From Bacillota bacterium (GTDB lineage: Bacteria > Bacillota > Sulfobacillia > Sulfobacillales > Sulfobacillaceae), in assembly GCA_021820965.1 (NCBI GenBank), contig JAKACZ010000025.1:1-64000 (forward strand): DNA of 64,000 bases, in the 5' to 3' direction. Made by a program: the position numbers and the translations under genes. Position 1 is the first letter of the stretch; each line of letters begins with the position of its first letter. Below the pieces are notes generated by a model. It saw only the letters and a list, made by a program, of their open reading frames with translations, had not been told where the DNA came from and ran no database searches. This document shows positions 18,716 to 28,092 of the stretch, one piece after another.

Positions 18716-19020
18716 CTTAGCCAAGCTCAGTACCAGCGGCGGCATCGAGGCACCCCCGGGGGCCAGACCCGATGGGTCGTGCCCGCGCCGGGCCAGGCGT
18801 ATCTGATGTGGCTGGGGCACTTCTACTGTCAGTAGTGTGGGACCCTGGAAACGAACTGTCCGCGCTGGGTTCGATGGCACCGCGATTCCAGCGCAAAGTC
18901 TCTTATTCCACGTTCTCAATAATCCGGTCGCCATTTTGCGGCAGCTCCGCCTCCCATGGCAACAGACGCGGAACGCGGATTATCGTACTTGCTGTGATGG
19001 AATGAATTCAGGAGGTCGAA
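18716..19020. other. Non-coding stretch, nothing recognised
   Basis: All six frames are interrupted or lack family features. It ends where the IS605-type mini-element begins. Confidence 0.4.
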
Positions 19021-19149
19021 TGAACTCTCCCGCCACATAACCCAGTGGATTGAGGTGGGGGTTTCTGAGGTCACCCTCATAAGTTCGGTTCTGACCCCCT
19101 CTTGGTTGTCGCCTAATGAAGAGGGGAATGCGCGGGTATTGTGTTCAAC
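19021..19149 (-). mobile_element. IS200/IS605-type mini-element (right end plus left end, no tnpB)
   Basis: 19021-19086 matches the right-end module found at 53068-53136 and 54500-54567 (TGAACTCTCCCGCC, a stem region, then GGGGGTTTCTGAGGTC). 19094-19149 matches the module at 54723-54792 (ACCCCCTCTTGG ... GTGTTCAAC), which I read as the left end. The two ends are joined within about 130 bp and have no reading frame, so this is a minimal non-autonomous derivative. Strand is given in the direction a tnpB would be read. Confidence 0.6.
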
Positions 19150-19214
19150 AGGCTTTCGACAACGATGGAGATCTCCATTGCGCAAGCATGCGGATAACGA
19201 TATTCTAAAAGCGA

Positions 19215-19294
19215 ACATGAGGGGTGCCTATCGCTGAGAGGCTTTTAAAGCCAACCCTTGAACTTGGCCAGGTAATTCTGGCAAAGGACAATGT
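19215..19294 (+). ncRNA. TPP (thiamine pyrophosphate) riboswitch, THI element
   Basis: The conserved blocks are present in order: GAGGGGTGCC, then GCTGAGAGGC, then ACCCTTGAACTTGG, and CCAGGTAATTCTGGC with the closing AAAGGACA. A terminator follows at once, so thiamine pyrophosphate should switch off the downstream transporter gene by transcription termination. Confidence 0.92.
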
Positions 19295-19300
19295 CAGCTG

Positions 19301-19323
19301 ATGACCCGGTTCGGGTCATTTTT
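19301..19323 (+). terminator. Riboswitch-controlled intrinsic terminator
   Basis: ATGACCCG / CGGGTCAT stem with a GTT loop and a T run, between the TPP aptamer and the transporter gene. Confidence 0.85.
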
Positions 19324-19389
19324 GTTCTCGCCCCGGTGGACGATCACTCCTCTTGCTCATTTTGTCATCGCAGAAGGAGGAACTTCTCT

Positions 19390-20766
19390 ATGTTGACTCC
19401 CGCAGATAACGAATTCTCGTCGCCTTGGGCTATCGAATCGGTTGGTCTTGAACCTATTTCCCACCTCCATCGCCATGGTGGTGCACGTCATTTGTTTTGG
19501 GTTTGGTTCGCAGGAAACCTGTCTTTCGCCTATCTCGTGATTGGCGCGGTCGTCTGGAGCTACGGTCTGTCACTGTGGCAGAGTGTGCTGGCTGTCGCTA
19601 CCGGCGTCGCTGCGTTTTGGGCGATCGGATACTTGGGGCTGCCTGGTCGCCGCACAGGGCTCCCCACCATGGCCTATTCCGCACGCTATTTCGGGCGCCG
19701 CGGCAATCGGCTTATGGCCTTAGTCTCTTGGGTCAACCTTCTCGGGTGGGAAACTGTCGTGCTGATCATTGCTTCCTATGCGGTGGCCACCATTCTCCAT
19801 CGGGGATTTGGAACGCCCATGAGCGCGCCTTGGCTGGTATTGTCTCTGGCTCTGTCGGCGCTGCTTGAACTCTCCATAGCGTTCTTTGGTCACGCGCTAA
19901 TTGAAGCGTTCCAGCAATGGATCTCGTATGTCTTCGGTCTCCTCACTCTGCTTGTCCTTCTCGCATTCGTTCCCCACATCGCATGGCATGCCGTGCTGAG
20001 TAAACCGGCGGGCCCGTGGTTAAGCGGGGTTGTTCCCGCGATAACCATCGTCATTGCTGTCAGCGCGCTATCATGGGTGACTACTGCCTCGGATTACACG
20101 CGTTACATGCCGTCCTCAATCTCAAACACACGTTTGGTCCGCGCAGCGGCGTGGGGTGCCGTCATTCCCACGGGGACCATGATGCTGGCCGGCGTGCTAT
20201 TTAGCAACAGCGCCCCGACCCTGGCATCGGCCATCAACCCTATCCAGCTCCTCTTGCACTGGATGCCTGTCTGGGCGGCCATTCCCTACTTGCTGGTCAC
20301 TGCAGTGGGCATCATTGCGGGTGGCATCATGTGCGCATACTCTTCTGGGTTGAGTCTCCTGGCAGCAGGCGTTACCATTCCGCGGTCCCGAACCATCGGT
20401 GTAGACGCCGTCGTATCTTTAGGGGCCAGTCTTTATGTGCTACTGGTAGCTCAGCATTTCCTGGCTTCGTTCGAGGCGTTTTTAAGCCTGATTGCCTGCC
20501 TGCTGGCCCCATGGGCCGCCGTGGCACTCATGAATGTCATGGACGTTCGCCACAAATCCTCCGTCCGAGGCATGACCGCATGGGCCGTCGGAGCGGGCAT
20601 CTCATTGGCCACGACCGCGACGCCAATCTTTACCGGGCCGTTCGCAGTGGGTATTTTTCGGGTGTCGTCTCTGGGGTACATTGCAGGATTCTTCGTGACT
20701 CTGATCATTTATTGGTTGGTTGGCCGGGGGGCAGGGAGGTTCAAACTGCTTACTACGAATATGTGA
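19390..20766 (+). CDS. cytX: NCS1-family transporter, CytX-like (probable HMP/thiamine-precursor uptake)
   Basis: 458 residues from ATG 19390 (MLTPADNEF), 9 nt after AGAAGGAGG; the open frame upstream runs through the terminator and is not used. About 12 TM segments. NCS1 features include FWVWFAGNLSFAYLVIGAVV near the N-terminus and WVTTASDYTRYMP in the middle. The family carries nucleobases, hydantoins and vitamins. TPP riboswitch control is the known hallmark of CytX, thought to import hydroxymethylpyrimidine. Substrate is inferred from that. Confidence 0.85.
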   Translation: MLTPADNEFSSPWAIESVGLEPISHLHRHGGARHLFWVWFAGNLSFAYLVIGAVVWSYGLSLWQSVLAVATGVAAFWAIGYLGLPGRRTGLPTMAYSARYFGRRGNRLMALVSWVNLLGWETVVLIIASYAVATILHRGFGTPMSAPWLVLSLALSALLELSIAFFGHALIEAFQQWISYVFGLLTLLVLLAFVPHIAWHAVLSKPAGPWLSGVVPAITIVIAVSALSWVTTASDYTRYMPSSISNTRLVRAAAWGAVIPTGTMMLAGVLFSNSAPTLASAINPIQLLLHWMPVWAAIPYLLVTAVGIIAGGIMCAYSSGLSLLAAGVTIPRSRTIGVDAVVSLGASLYVLLVAQHFLASFEAFLSLIACLLAPWAAVALMNVMDVRHKSSVRGMTAWAVGAGISLATTATPIFTGPFAVGIFRVSSLGYIAGFFVTLIIYWLVGRGAGRFKLLTTNM

Positions 20767-20896
20767 TTATCTACGGAAAAGTGGTATAAGGCTCTCGAGT
20801 TTCTCAGGGCAAGAACAACTTGAAAGTCTTGCCCTGATTGACTTAGCTGACTTTCACTAATCCTATTGATGCCGTGCGCACCAGGCGATCGCGTAC

Positions 20897-21287
20897 TCAC
20901 TCCGGCACACGGTCCAGAAATCGCACACAAAGGTGGTCGATTGGCGCTTCCGTGCGTTCTAAATCGTCCAGGAGCCTCGCCGCAAACGCGGCGAGAATTT
21001 GGTCCACGGCCCATCCACAGGTGATGTCCTCCAATTCTCGGCTCGGCACTGCCCATAAAACAGGTCGCCAATGGTCCACGGGTCCTCCGCCTGCCTGGCC
21101 TCCAGTGCCAGCCATGGGTATCGGATCCAGCCCAGGGCCTCATAGGAACGGCCCTGATATTCCCGAGGAATGCCAGGAGACGCTTGGCCACCGTGAAACA
21201 CGTCTCAATCGCCCAGCGCTTCCCATGACTCCGGACGACTTCGTCGTCCGTGAGGATGAGGTCGGGACTCCAGTGGGCCCTAACCAC
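20897..21287 (-). pseudogene. IS4-family transposase C-terminal remnant
   Basis: Three frames together give the end of an IS4-type DDE transposase: LILTDDEVVRSHGKRWAIE (the region of the catalytic glutamate, the YREK-like signature), then IPREYQGRSYEA, then ILAAFAARLLDDLERTEAPI to the stop. At least two frameshifts. The N-terminal part, including the first catalytic aspartates, is missing; an ISAzo13 fragment begins within 10 bp. Confidence 0.65.
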
Positions 21288-21293
21288 TAGGAT

Positions 21294-22027
21294 TCACTGC
21301 TGTGGTCTCATGAGCGCGAATTCCGCCGTGTCGTGGCTCATCCCCACGTTGACGAATCCCTCATGGGTCGTCACGTCATACACGCCGTAGGGACTGGCCT
21401 TACCTTCCGCCCGATCCGGGAAATCATACACCTCGACTTCGGGCGGGGACTCCTGTGGGTACCATTCACGACCGGGGTTCCGAAAGTTTCCGACTAGTTC
21501 CTTTTTCTCGGTATCCACCGAAATCACCGGTTGCCCTTCGGCCTGAAAGGCCACGGTCTGGTCATGAATCCACTGAAATTGGGCATCGCGGTCGGGGTGA
21601 TCATCAGCGCCCTCATGCACCTTCCGGGGGCTTTGGAGGCTGTAGCCTTGCTGGTGCAAGAGGATCCCCACTATGTTGGGACTAATGGTATGACCCAGGG
21701 CTTGTGGCTCCGCGGCTAGCTTGACCAGACTTTTGGACGTCCAACGCAGGGGACATTCCGGGTCCCCTCGCATCGCAGGGGCGATCAATCGATCTAAGTC
21801 CTCTAAGACCGTCGGATCTCGGTCCACCACTGTTTTGCGTCCCCCGCCGGGTCGGCGAATGCGATCGGACGGGACCGTGTCTCTGCCAACTCCGCCATTC
21901 CCGCGCGGATCGTGTGTGCCGACAGGCCGAAGGCCCGCGACACCATCGCAATGCCCCCGTAGCCCAACGCCATCGCTTCCGTGGCCGCTGTCAGACGGCG
22001 CCCCTTTTCATCAAGAAACGGACGCAC
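21294..22027 (-). pseudogene. ISAzo13-family transposase, N-terminal two thirds, frameshifted
   Basis: The first frame (22027-21803) has MALGYGGIAMVSRAFGLS, the family's N-terminal helix-turn-helix. A one-base shift inside the RIRRPGGGRK region moves to the second frame (21830-21294) with CPLRWTSKSLVKLA, PVISVDTEKKELVGNF (a catalytic Asp) and YGVYDVTTHEGFVNVG. It stops at TAEFALMRPQQ, so the last catalytic residues and the C-terminus are missing. Confidence 0.75.
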
Positions 22028-22047
22028 CCGCTCAAACTTCTGACGTC

Positions 22048-22193
22048 ATGGCTCTTCGATATCGCCGGTATACACCTGGGCATGCCTCCCAACAGATTCG
22101 TTGGGGAAACATTCCACACTGGCAAGCCCAGTTCCTTTACAAATGGGAATTTTATTCTACCGCGTCGCCTAACTGGCTCAATCCTACGATTGA
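22048..22193 (-). repeat. ISAzo13 5' leader/terminal region, second copy of the 2138-2258 repeat
   Basis: 22048-22170 matches 2138-2258 in inverted orientation, including the block CCCAACGAATC preceded by TTTCC. It lies directly upstream of the ISAzo13 transposase start on the minus strand. At 22177-22194 there is a perfect inverted repeat CTCAATC-CTAC-GATTGAG, which may mark the element's end. Confidence 0.55.
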
Positions 22194-22547
22194 GGACCCC
22201 GAGCAGTTCGCCGCCAAACGTGCAACAGGTGTCCGACCTGTACCGAGACGCCCCCGCCCTGGCGGGACCAGGGAATCCCTTGATGAGTAACAGGCAAGCA
22301 TGGGCACATTGCTTACAGAGGGGGTATCTCGACTCCTTCGCCAAGCGCCTTCTCCAGGGTGGCCACGTCTCCCACGGCGGTTGCCCGCACCCCCGTCGAT
22401 GCTCAGCCGAGATCTCATCACGCACACTGATATCCCCGTTCAACTTCTTTTTGACAGGGGATATCGATAACGCAAATTCCTACATCGGTTTCATGACTCC
22501 GGCTGGCCAAGCATAGCATGAAGCAGGGTCTGAACAGGAGGTTCCCG
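22194..22547. other. Non-coding stretch upstream of yqfC
   Basis: No recognisable gene. A TTGACA at 22451-22456 has no convincing -10 partner. Promoter elements for the yqfC-sigA block must lie here or in the transposon debris, but I cannot place them with confidence. Confidence 0.35.
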
Positions 22548-22832
22548 ATGAGCGGCAAGGGCCGGAGCATACACCGATTAACGGAGATACTGGAGATTCC
22601 GCCAGAAGTCTTGGTCGACGTTCCGAGAGTGGAAGTGGTCGGGCATTTACAATTTCGCGTTGAAAATCACCGTGGATTATTGCAGTACGAACGGCACCGC
22701 GTGGTGCTCAGGATTCCAGACGGTCATTTGGTGGTTACCGGGCGGGACTTAGTCATTGGCTGGATTGACCGCAATGAGCTCCTAGTCACCGGACAGGTAC
22801 GATCGCTAGTCTTCAAGGCGGGCTCTGTATGA
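22548..22832 (+). CDS. yqfC: Sporulation protein YqfC
   Basis: 94 residues from ATG 22548 with AGGAGG at good distance. The pattern LEIPPEVLVDVPRVEVVG and YERHRVVLRIPDG matches YqfC, a small YabP-like protein made in the mother cell under sigma-E in Bacillus. Its stop overlaps the yqfD start by 4 bp. Marks the organism as a spore former. Confidence 0.93.
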   Translation: MSGKGRSIHRLTEILEIPPEVLVDVPRVEVVGHLQFRVENHRGLLQYERHRVVLRIPDGHLVVTGRDLVIGWIDRNELLVTGQVRSLVFKAGSV

Positions 22833-24031
22833 GCGGGCTTTTGCTCCGCGCATTGGCGGGGTGGAGGCAAATCCGGATAAAGGGTGGGCGGGCAGAGCAT
22901 CTCGTTAGCCGTCTTATCGCCGAAGGATATCGCTTGTGGAAGGTTGAACGCCGCGGGAATGAGCTGTGGGCGCTTATTAGTGAAGAAGGCTTTGAGGTGC
23001 TGGCTCAACTCGCCCAGGAACTGGGGGTCGAGCTTATTACAGCCAGGCGCGGTGGGTTACCGTTTCGTTGGCGGCAGATCCGCCAAAGGCCCTTTCTGCT
23101 GTTGGGGTTCGTGAGTGCATGGCTCATAGTCCTATATGCCACGTCTCACGTGTGGGCGATAAAGGTGACGGAGCCGAACTTGCCTCCTTCGGCCCAGTCC
23201 GAGTTAATCCGGGCCGCCGGGAGGGCAGGACTCAAGATCGGAGCCAATGAAAGGCGGCTAAACATCCCTGACATTCGGCGCAAGATGTTGTCACGTCTTC
23301 CAGAGTACTCCTGGATTGGAATCCACATAAAGGGAATGGTGGCTGTCATCGATGGTATCCGGTTCGTTAAACGGCCGCCCGACCACCTGCCGCCCCGGTT
23401 GGTGGCAACCCGTTCAGGCAAAGTAACGGCTATATTTGTTTATATGGGCGCAGCCGACGTGCTGGTCGGGGAACAGGTACAGAAAGGGCAAAGCCTTATC
23501 TCCGGAGTCGTCACCGAGGTGGCTGCCCGGCAGCCCAAAGACGCCAAGAAGCCGGTGGAAGAGAGCGTTCTCACGCCTGCGGAGGGAGAGGTTCGCGCTG
23601 ATGTGACGTACCAGCAACGACTCTTTCAGCCGTTTGTCGCCAAGCGGCTGGTGAAGACCGGGCACAAGCGGCACCGCCGATTTGTGCAGTTTGAAGGCGG
23701 CGGAATGTTGGCCATTCCCTCGCTATCACCCATCCCCTTCACCCATTACACCGTCGAAAAAAATGTGCGGGACGTGAGTTTTGCGGGGGTTGGCCTGCCG
23801 GTGCGCGTGATAGACTTGGTATATAATGAAGAAGTCATCCATACGGTGCGGCTAAACCGTCGTGAGGCGGTGCAGCGAGGACGGATAAAGGCGCTTGTCG
23901 ATCTAAGGAAGAAGGTTCCCAAGAACGGCCAGCGGGTCGGCAGCATAATGGCCGTATCGTACGCCAAAGACGGTGTGTGGGTGACCCAAACGTGGATTAT
24001 TAACTGTAACATTGCCGCGCCACCGGCGTAA
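22829..24031 (+). CDS. yqfD: Sporulation protein YqfD (SpoIV-type stage IV protein)
   Basis: 400 residues. A short cytoplasmic N-terminal domain, one TM helix (FLLLGFVSAWLIVLYATSHV near 90-110), then a large extracytoplasmic domain with WIGIHIKGMVAVI and GKVTAIFVYMGAADVLVGE. Typical of YqfD, needed for stage IV sporulation in Bacillus. The ATG overlaps yqfC. Confidence 0.92.
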   Translation: MSGLLLRALAGWRQIRIKGGRAEHLVSRLIAEGYRLWKVERRGNELWALISEEGFEVLAQLAQELGVELITARRGGLPFRWRQIRQRPFLLLGFVSAWLIVLYATSHVWAIKVTEPNLPPSAQSELIRAAGRAGLKIGANERRLNIPDIRRKMLSRLPEYSWIGIHIKGMVAVIDGIRFVKRPPDHLPPRLVATRSGKVTAIFVYMGAADVLVGEQVQKGQSLISGVVTEVAARQPKDAKKPVEESVLTPAEGEVRADVTYQQRLFQPFVAKRLVKTGHKRHRRFVQFEGGGMLAIPSLSPIPFTHYTVEKNVRDVSFAGVGLPVRVIDLVYNEEVIHTVRLNRREAVQRGRIKALVDLRKKVPKNGQRVGSIMAVSYAKDGVWVTQTWIINCNIAAPPA

Positions 24032-24063
24032 GGGTCGGCATTCATAAACAAGGGGGACACTGG

Positions 24064-25050
24064 TTGCCACAACGTCAATGGGTGGTCCAGGACAATCAAG
24101 CGGCGACTCTGTTAATGGGCCGCGGCGACGAGCACTTGAAGGCCCTGGAGCGCGCCCTGCATGTGAAACTGACCGCGCGTGGCAACGTTATTGCCATTCA
24201 GGGGACTGGGGACGACCAAGATCGTGCCCATAAAGTTCTCGACCTATTGGGAGAATGGGTGTATGCGGGGCAGCCGGTTAGACCGCACGTCGTAGACTCC
24301 GCAGTTCGAGCTGTGGATGAAGGTGCTGAACGGCAATTTTTGCATCTCCTGACGGAAAACATTTATACGACCACCTCCGGGCGGGTGATTCGCCCACGCA
24401 CATTAGGGCAGCAGATTTATGTTGACGCGATGCGTGAACGCACGCTGGTTTTTGGCGTAGGCCCGGCCGGAACCGGGAAAACGTACTTAGCCATGGCCAT
24501 GGCTGTCTATGCATTTAAGGCCCATGAAGTTGACCGTATCGTGCTGACGCGCCCGGCCGTCGAAGCGGGGGAGAAACTAGGGTTTCTGCCCGGGGCCTTG
24601 GAAGACAAAGTTGACCCGTATTTACGACCGTTGTACGATGCTCTGTACGATCTACTCGGTTCGGAGTCGGTCGAGAAGTATCGGGAGCGTGGAAATATTG
24701 AAGTGGCACCGTTGGCCTATATGCGCGGGCGAACACTGAGCCATAGCTTCATTATCCTTGACGAGGCGCAAAACTCCACCTATGAGCAGATGAAGATGGC
24801 GCTGACACGCCTGGGCGAGGGATCGAAGATGGTGGTGACGGGCGATCAAACCCAGGTCGATTTGGGCCGCGGGCAACGATCCGGTCTCAAGTTTGCAGCC
24901 GGTATTTTACGTGACGTTGATGGGGTGCAAGTCGTGCGGCTGACCGACCAGGATGTCGTGCGTCATCCCTTGGTGGCGCGAATCATCCAAGCATATCAAC
25001 GGTTTGAGGAGGGCGAAGGGGACACTCGAAATGAAGAGAACTCCCTATGA
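24064..25050 (+). CDS. phoH: PhoH-like ATPase
   Basis: 328 residues, TTG start at 24064 after AAGGGGGAC. Walker A GPAGTGKT at 133-140 and Walker B IILDEAQN near 231, with the family block LTRPAVEAGEKLGFLPG between. The N-terminal part (GRGDEHLKALERAL) is a KH-like domain. Linked by gene order to ribosome maturation (ybeY). Biochemical role in the cell not settled. Confidence 0.95.
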   Translation: MPQRQWVVQDNQAATLLMGRGDEHLKALERALHVKLTARGNVIAIQGTGDDQDRAHKVLDLLGEWVYAGQPVRPHVVDSAVRAVDEGAERQFLHLLTENIYTTTSGRVIRPRTLGQQIYVDAMRERTLVFGVGPAGTGKTYLAMAMAVYAFKAHEVDRIVLTRPAVEAGEKLGFLPGALEDKVDPYLRPLYDALYDLLGSESVEKYRERGNIEVAPLAYMRGRTLSHSFIILDEAQNSTYEQMKMALTRLGEGSKMVVTGDQTQVDLGRGQRSGLKFAAGILRDVDGVQVVRLTDQDVVRHPLVARIIQAYQRFEEGEGDTRNEENSL

Positions 25051-27226
25051 CGGGATCTGGGCACGCCGCCTGGGAGAACGGTATCCGTGGCTGAAAGAGG
25101 GCCAATCGGCGCAGATAGGGATGGCGGTGCTGGTCTGGCTATTGATTGTGGTCATCTTTATCGTGACCCTTTTCGCACACCGCGTGAACTTATCCGTCGG
25201 CGATTTGGCGCCCCGAACTATTACTGCGCCCTATGGCGTGATTGACTTTGCTCAGACGGCCAAAGCGCGTCAGGAGGCAATGGCCTCGGTTCCGCAAGTT
25301 TACAATACCAAGCCCCACGTATTGAGCCAGCAAAAGAAGAAGGCCAGCAGTGAGTACGCGTACATTCTGTCGCTGTCCCAAGATACGACAGCCCCGATGA
25401 AAGAGCGCATCGACGCGGCTCAGGCGGTCATTCCCATCGGGGTGCCCCAGTCCATTTGGAGCGTCATTCTTACGTTGCCTCCTGCCCAGCTTGCCCAGCT
25501 TAAGCAGGATACCCTGGTCACTCTATCATCGGTGCTGGGAAGTGGCGGCGTCCGCAACACATCGGCCGGAATTCAAGAAGCCAAAAGTTTTGCGGCGCGA
25601 TTGACCCACCAGGAGGAAGCTAGCCCGTCCCTGCGGTTGTTTCTCACCAACATGACCCAATCATTAGTGGTGCCGAACACCTTTTTGAATAGCCAGGCCA
25701 CCCAGAGCGAACGGGCCGCCTATGCGGCGCGCGTTCCGCCGGTCAAGATTCTAAAGGGCGAAGTTGTTGTTCAGCAGGGCCAGACGGTCACACCGGCCGA
25801 CATCGAAGTGCTACGGCAACTGGGACTCTTGAACCAGGGTTGGGATTTAGGCCCCGTGTTGGGTTCGATGATTTTTGTCAGCGCTGCCATCGCGCTGGTA
25901 GGCGGCTACTTTTGGTTTCTCCGTCGCAAATTGCTGGACTCGTGGCGGGTGACAGCCATGACCGGGCTAGTGCTTGTGGTAGGCGTTGCTGCCATTGACG
26001 CGCTGAGTGGTATGGCCGGGCTTGACTATCTGGTCGTGCCGACGGCAGCGATTATGGTGACCGCGTTGGTGGATGCTGGCCTAGGACTGGTCGTCTCGGG
26101 TGTCTTGGCGCTGGCCGGCTCCGTCCTCACCGGATCGGATTTGAACGTGGCGCTGGTTGCTTTTTTCGGCGGTATTGCTGGCGTGTTCGGGACCAGCCGA
26201 CTGTCTCAGCGTTACGATATTTTGTGGGCCGGTCTGCTTGTGGGGTTAGTGAATCTTTTGGCGCTGCTGGGCTTGGATGTGATGCAAGGAGCTGACCTGC
26301 TTCAACCCCAGGTGTGGCAATACCTGGTGTGGGCAGTGGTGGACGGTGTTTTCGCGTCCATTTTGGCAATGGGCTCCATCCTACTCTTGGAAGGCCCCTT
26401 TGGCGTGATCACCGCCATGAAGTTAATCGAACTGTCCAACCCCAATCAGCCGCTTTTGCGAAAACTTTTAGTTGAAGCACCGGGTACGTATCATCACAGC
26501 ATTATGGTTGGCAATCTGGCCGAGGCGGGCACCGAGGCCGTGGGCGGCAATTCGCTTTTAGCTCGTGTGGGCGCCTACTACCATGACATCGGCAAATCCA
26601 AACGCCCGTATTTCTTTGTCGATAATCAATTTGGGGCCGAAAATCCTCATAACCGGCTGGCGCCGACCTTGTCGGCCATTATCATCGCCTCGCATGTCCG
26701 CGACGGTGTCGAGCTGGCGCGCGAGTACCGGGTGCCGGAGCCCATCGTGAATTTTATCCGTGAGCACCACGGCACCACTTTAATCCGCTTTTTCTATGAA
26801 AAGGCGCTGGACCAGGACAACGGCGAAGGCGTGGAAGAGAGCGATTTCCGATACGATGGGCCGCGCCCGCAGTCGAAGGAGACGGCAATTGTGATGCTAG
26901 CCGATGCCAGCGAAGCGACTGTACGCACCTTAAAGAACCCCAGTCCTCAATCCATAGAACAGGTGGTGCGGCGCCTGATTAAGGAGCGCCTGGAAGATGG
27001 TCAACTTGATGAGGCCAACTTAACCCTCAAGGAGTTGGATATAATCGCGCGTACCTTCACCCGCGTGTTGACCGGAGTCTTCCACCAGCGCATCGCATAT
27101 CCCGACCGCGTTCTGAAAGAAATGGAAAGGAGCCGAGGCAATGGAAATCGCCGTGGGAAGCGACCCCGGTTGGTGCGCCCAATGGGAAACGACCGCGGTC
27201 GAGGCGGCCCGCGCGGCCCTGCGTAG
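25031..27226 (+). CDS. yqfF: YqfF/PgpH-type 7TM-HD domain c-di-AMP phosphodiesterase
   Basis: 731 residues from ATG 25031, overlapping phoH by 20 bp. One N-terminal TM helix, an extracellular 7TMR-HDED domain (about 60-290), seven TM helices, then an HD hydrolase domain: YHHSIMVGNLAEAG, H518-D519 in YYHDIGKSKRPYF, and SHVRDGVELA. PgpH relatives degrade cyclic di-AMP at the membrane. Confidence 0.93.
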   Translation: MKRTPYDGIWARRLGERYPWLKEGQSAQIGMAVLVWLLIVVIFIVTLFAHRVNLSVGDLAPRTITAPYGVIDFAQTAKARQEAMASVPQVYNTKPHVLSQQKKKASSEYAYILSLSQDTTAPMKERIDAAQAVIPIGVPQSIWSVILTLPPAQLAQLKQDTLVTLSSVLGSGGVRNTSAGIQEAKSFAARLTHQEEASPSLRLFLTNMTQSLVVPNTFLNSQATQSERAAYAARVPPVKILKGEVVVQQGQTVTPADIEVLRQLGLLNQGWDLGPVLGSMIFVSAAIALVGGYFWFLRRKLLDSWRVTAMTGLVLVVGVAAIDALSGMAGLDYLVVPTAAIMVTALVDAGLGLVVSGVLALAGSVLTGSDLNVALVAFFGGIAGVFGTSRLSQRYDILWAGLLVGLVNLLALLGLDVMQGADLLQPQVWQYLVWAVVDGVFASILAMGSILLLEGPFGVITAMKLIELSNPNQPLLRKLLVEAPGTYHHSIMVGNLAEAGTEAVGGNSLLARVGAYYHDIGKSKRPYFFVDNQFGAENPHNRLAPTLSAIIIASHVRDGVELAREYRVPEPIVNFIREHHGTTLIRFFYEKALDQDNGEGVEESDFRYDGPRPQSKETAIVMLADASEATVRTLKNPSPQSIEQVVRRLIKERLEDGQLDEANLTLKELDIIARTFTRVLTGVFHQRIAYPDRVLKEMERSRGNGNRRGKRPRLVRPMGNDRGRGGPRGPA

Positions 27227-27593
27227 TCTGGATCTGCCGGATGATGTGGAACTCTCGCTGTTCTTGACCAACGATGAAACCGTCCACCAGCTAAATCGCA
27301 CCTACCGCGGCGTGGACAGGCCCACGGATGTCCTCTCCTTCAGTCAGCGTGAGGGAGAGAGCGCGGATCAATGGGACAACCTACTCGGGGATGTGATTAT
27401 TTGTGTGGAGCAGGCTCAGCGCCAAGCGGCCGAATACGGACACAGTATGGAGCGCGAAGTGGGATTCCTGACGGTCCACGGCATCTTACACCTCATGGGT
27501 TGGGACCATGAGAACCCGGATGATGAGCGGCGGATGATGCAAAAGACCGAAGATATTCTGAACTCGGTGGGGCTCACGCGTGAAGCCCCGTAA
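27141..27593 (+). CDS. ybeY: YbeY endoribonuclease
   Basis: 150 residues. The metal site H-x3-H-x5-H is seen in VHGILHLMGWDHEN (near 112-125), and the signature RPTDVLSFSQ is in the middle. Role: rRNA maturation and ribosome quality control. The ATG lies 86 bp inside the yqfF end; a GAAAGGAG site precedes it. Confidence 0.95.
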   Translation: MEIAVGSDPGWCAQWETTAVEAARAALRSLDLPDDVELSLFLTNDETVHQLNRTYRGVDRPTDVLSFSQREGESADQWDNLLGDVIICVEQAQRQAAEYGHSMEREVGFLTVHGILHLMGWDHENPDDERRMMQKTEDILNSVGLTREAP

Positions 27594-28092
27594 CAGCTTT
27601 TGGGCAGCTTTTAGATTCGCTGGCGGCGGTGTCTGGCATACGCTCCGAAATCAGCGAAACTTTCGCGTTCACGTTTCCGTGGCGATCGTCGTGGTTTGTA
27701 TAGGATGGATTTTCAACTTGTCGCGGGTTTCCTGGGCGCTGATCGTGTTGGCTATGGCTCTGGTGCTGGGGTTGGAACTGGTCAACACCGGTCTGGAGGC
27801 ATTAACCGATTTGGCCAGCCCCGGATACCACCGATTGGCGGGAGCGGCCAAAGATGCTGCGGCCGGCGCGGTGTTGGTGGCGGCGGCAGCATCTGTGGTA
27901 CTGGGCCTCATCGTCTACCAACCGCAATTGACGCATTTCCGACAGCATTTTATGGTACGATGGCATCAGAACCCTGCCCTGGTCATTGGACTGGGTGTAT
28001 GCCTTATTATCAGCTTGGCGCTATTGTGGGGATTCGTGCCGGCGCGGCAACGAGGTGAAGGAGGCCAGAACCAAAACGGTGACACACCGTGA
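27580..28092 (+). CDS. dgkA: Undecaprenol/diacylglycerol kinase (DgkA)
   Basis: 170 residues, GTG start inside the ybeY end. Three TM helices with the DgkA signature ELVNTGLEALTDL and AKDAAAGAVLV. In Gram-positives the substrate is undecaprenol, feeding wall-lipid recycling. An extra C-terminal helix (residues about 130-160) makes it longer than the usual 120-130 residues, similar to forms fused to a degenerate PAP2 segment. Confidence 0.9.
   Translation: MKPRNSFWAAFRFAGGGVWHTLRNQRNFRVHVSVAIVVVCIGWIFNLSRVSWALIVLAMALVLGLELVNTGLEALTDLASPGYHRLAGAAKDAAAGAVLVAAAASVVLGLIVYQPQLTHFRQHFMVRWHQNPALVIGLGVCLIISLALLWGFVPARQRGEGGQNQNGDTP

Noticed and set aside
21991..22443. 150-codon minus-strand frame upstream of the ISAzo13 transposase
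   Set aside because: Runs through the repeated leader of the element; no motifs and no start signal.
22440..22547. Sigma-E type promoter for yqfC
   Set aside because: CATAGCAT near 22512 resembles a sigma-E -10 but no matching -35 is found, so it is not listed.
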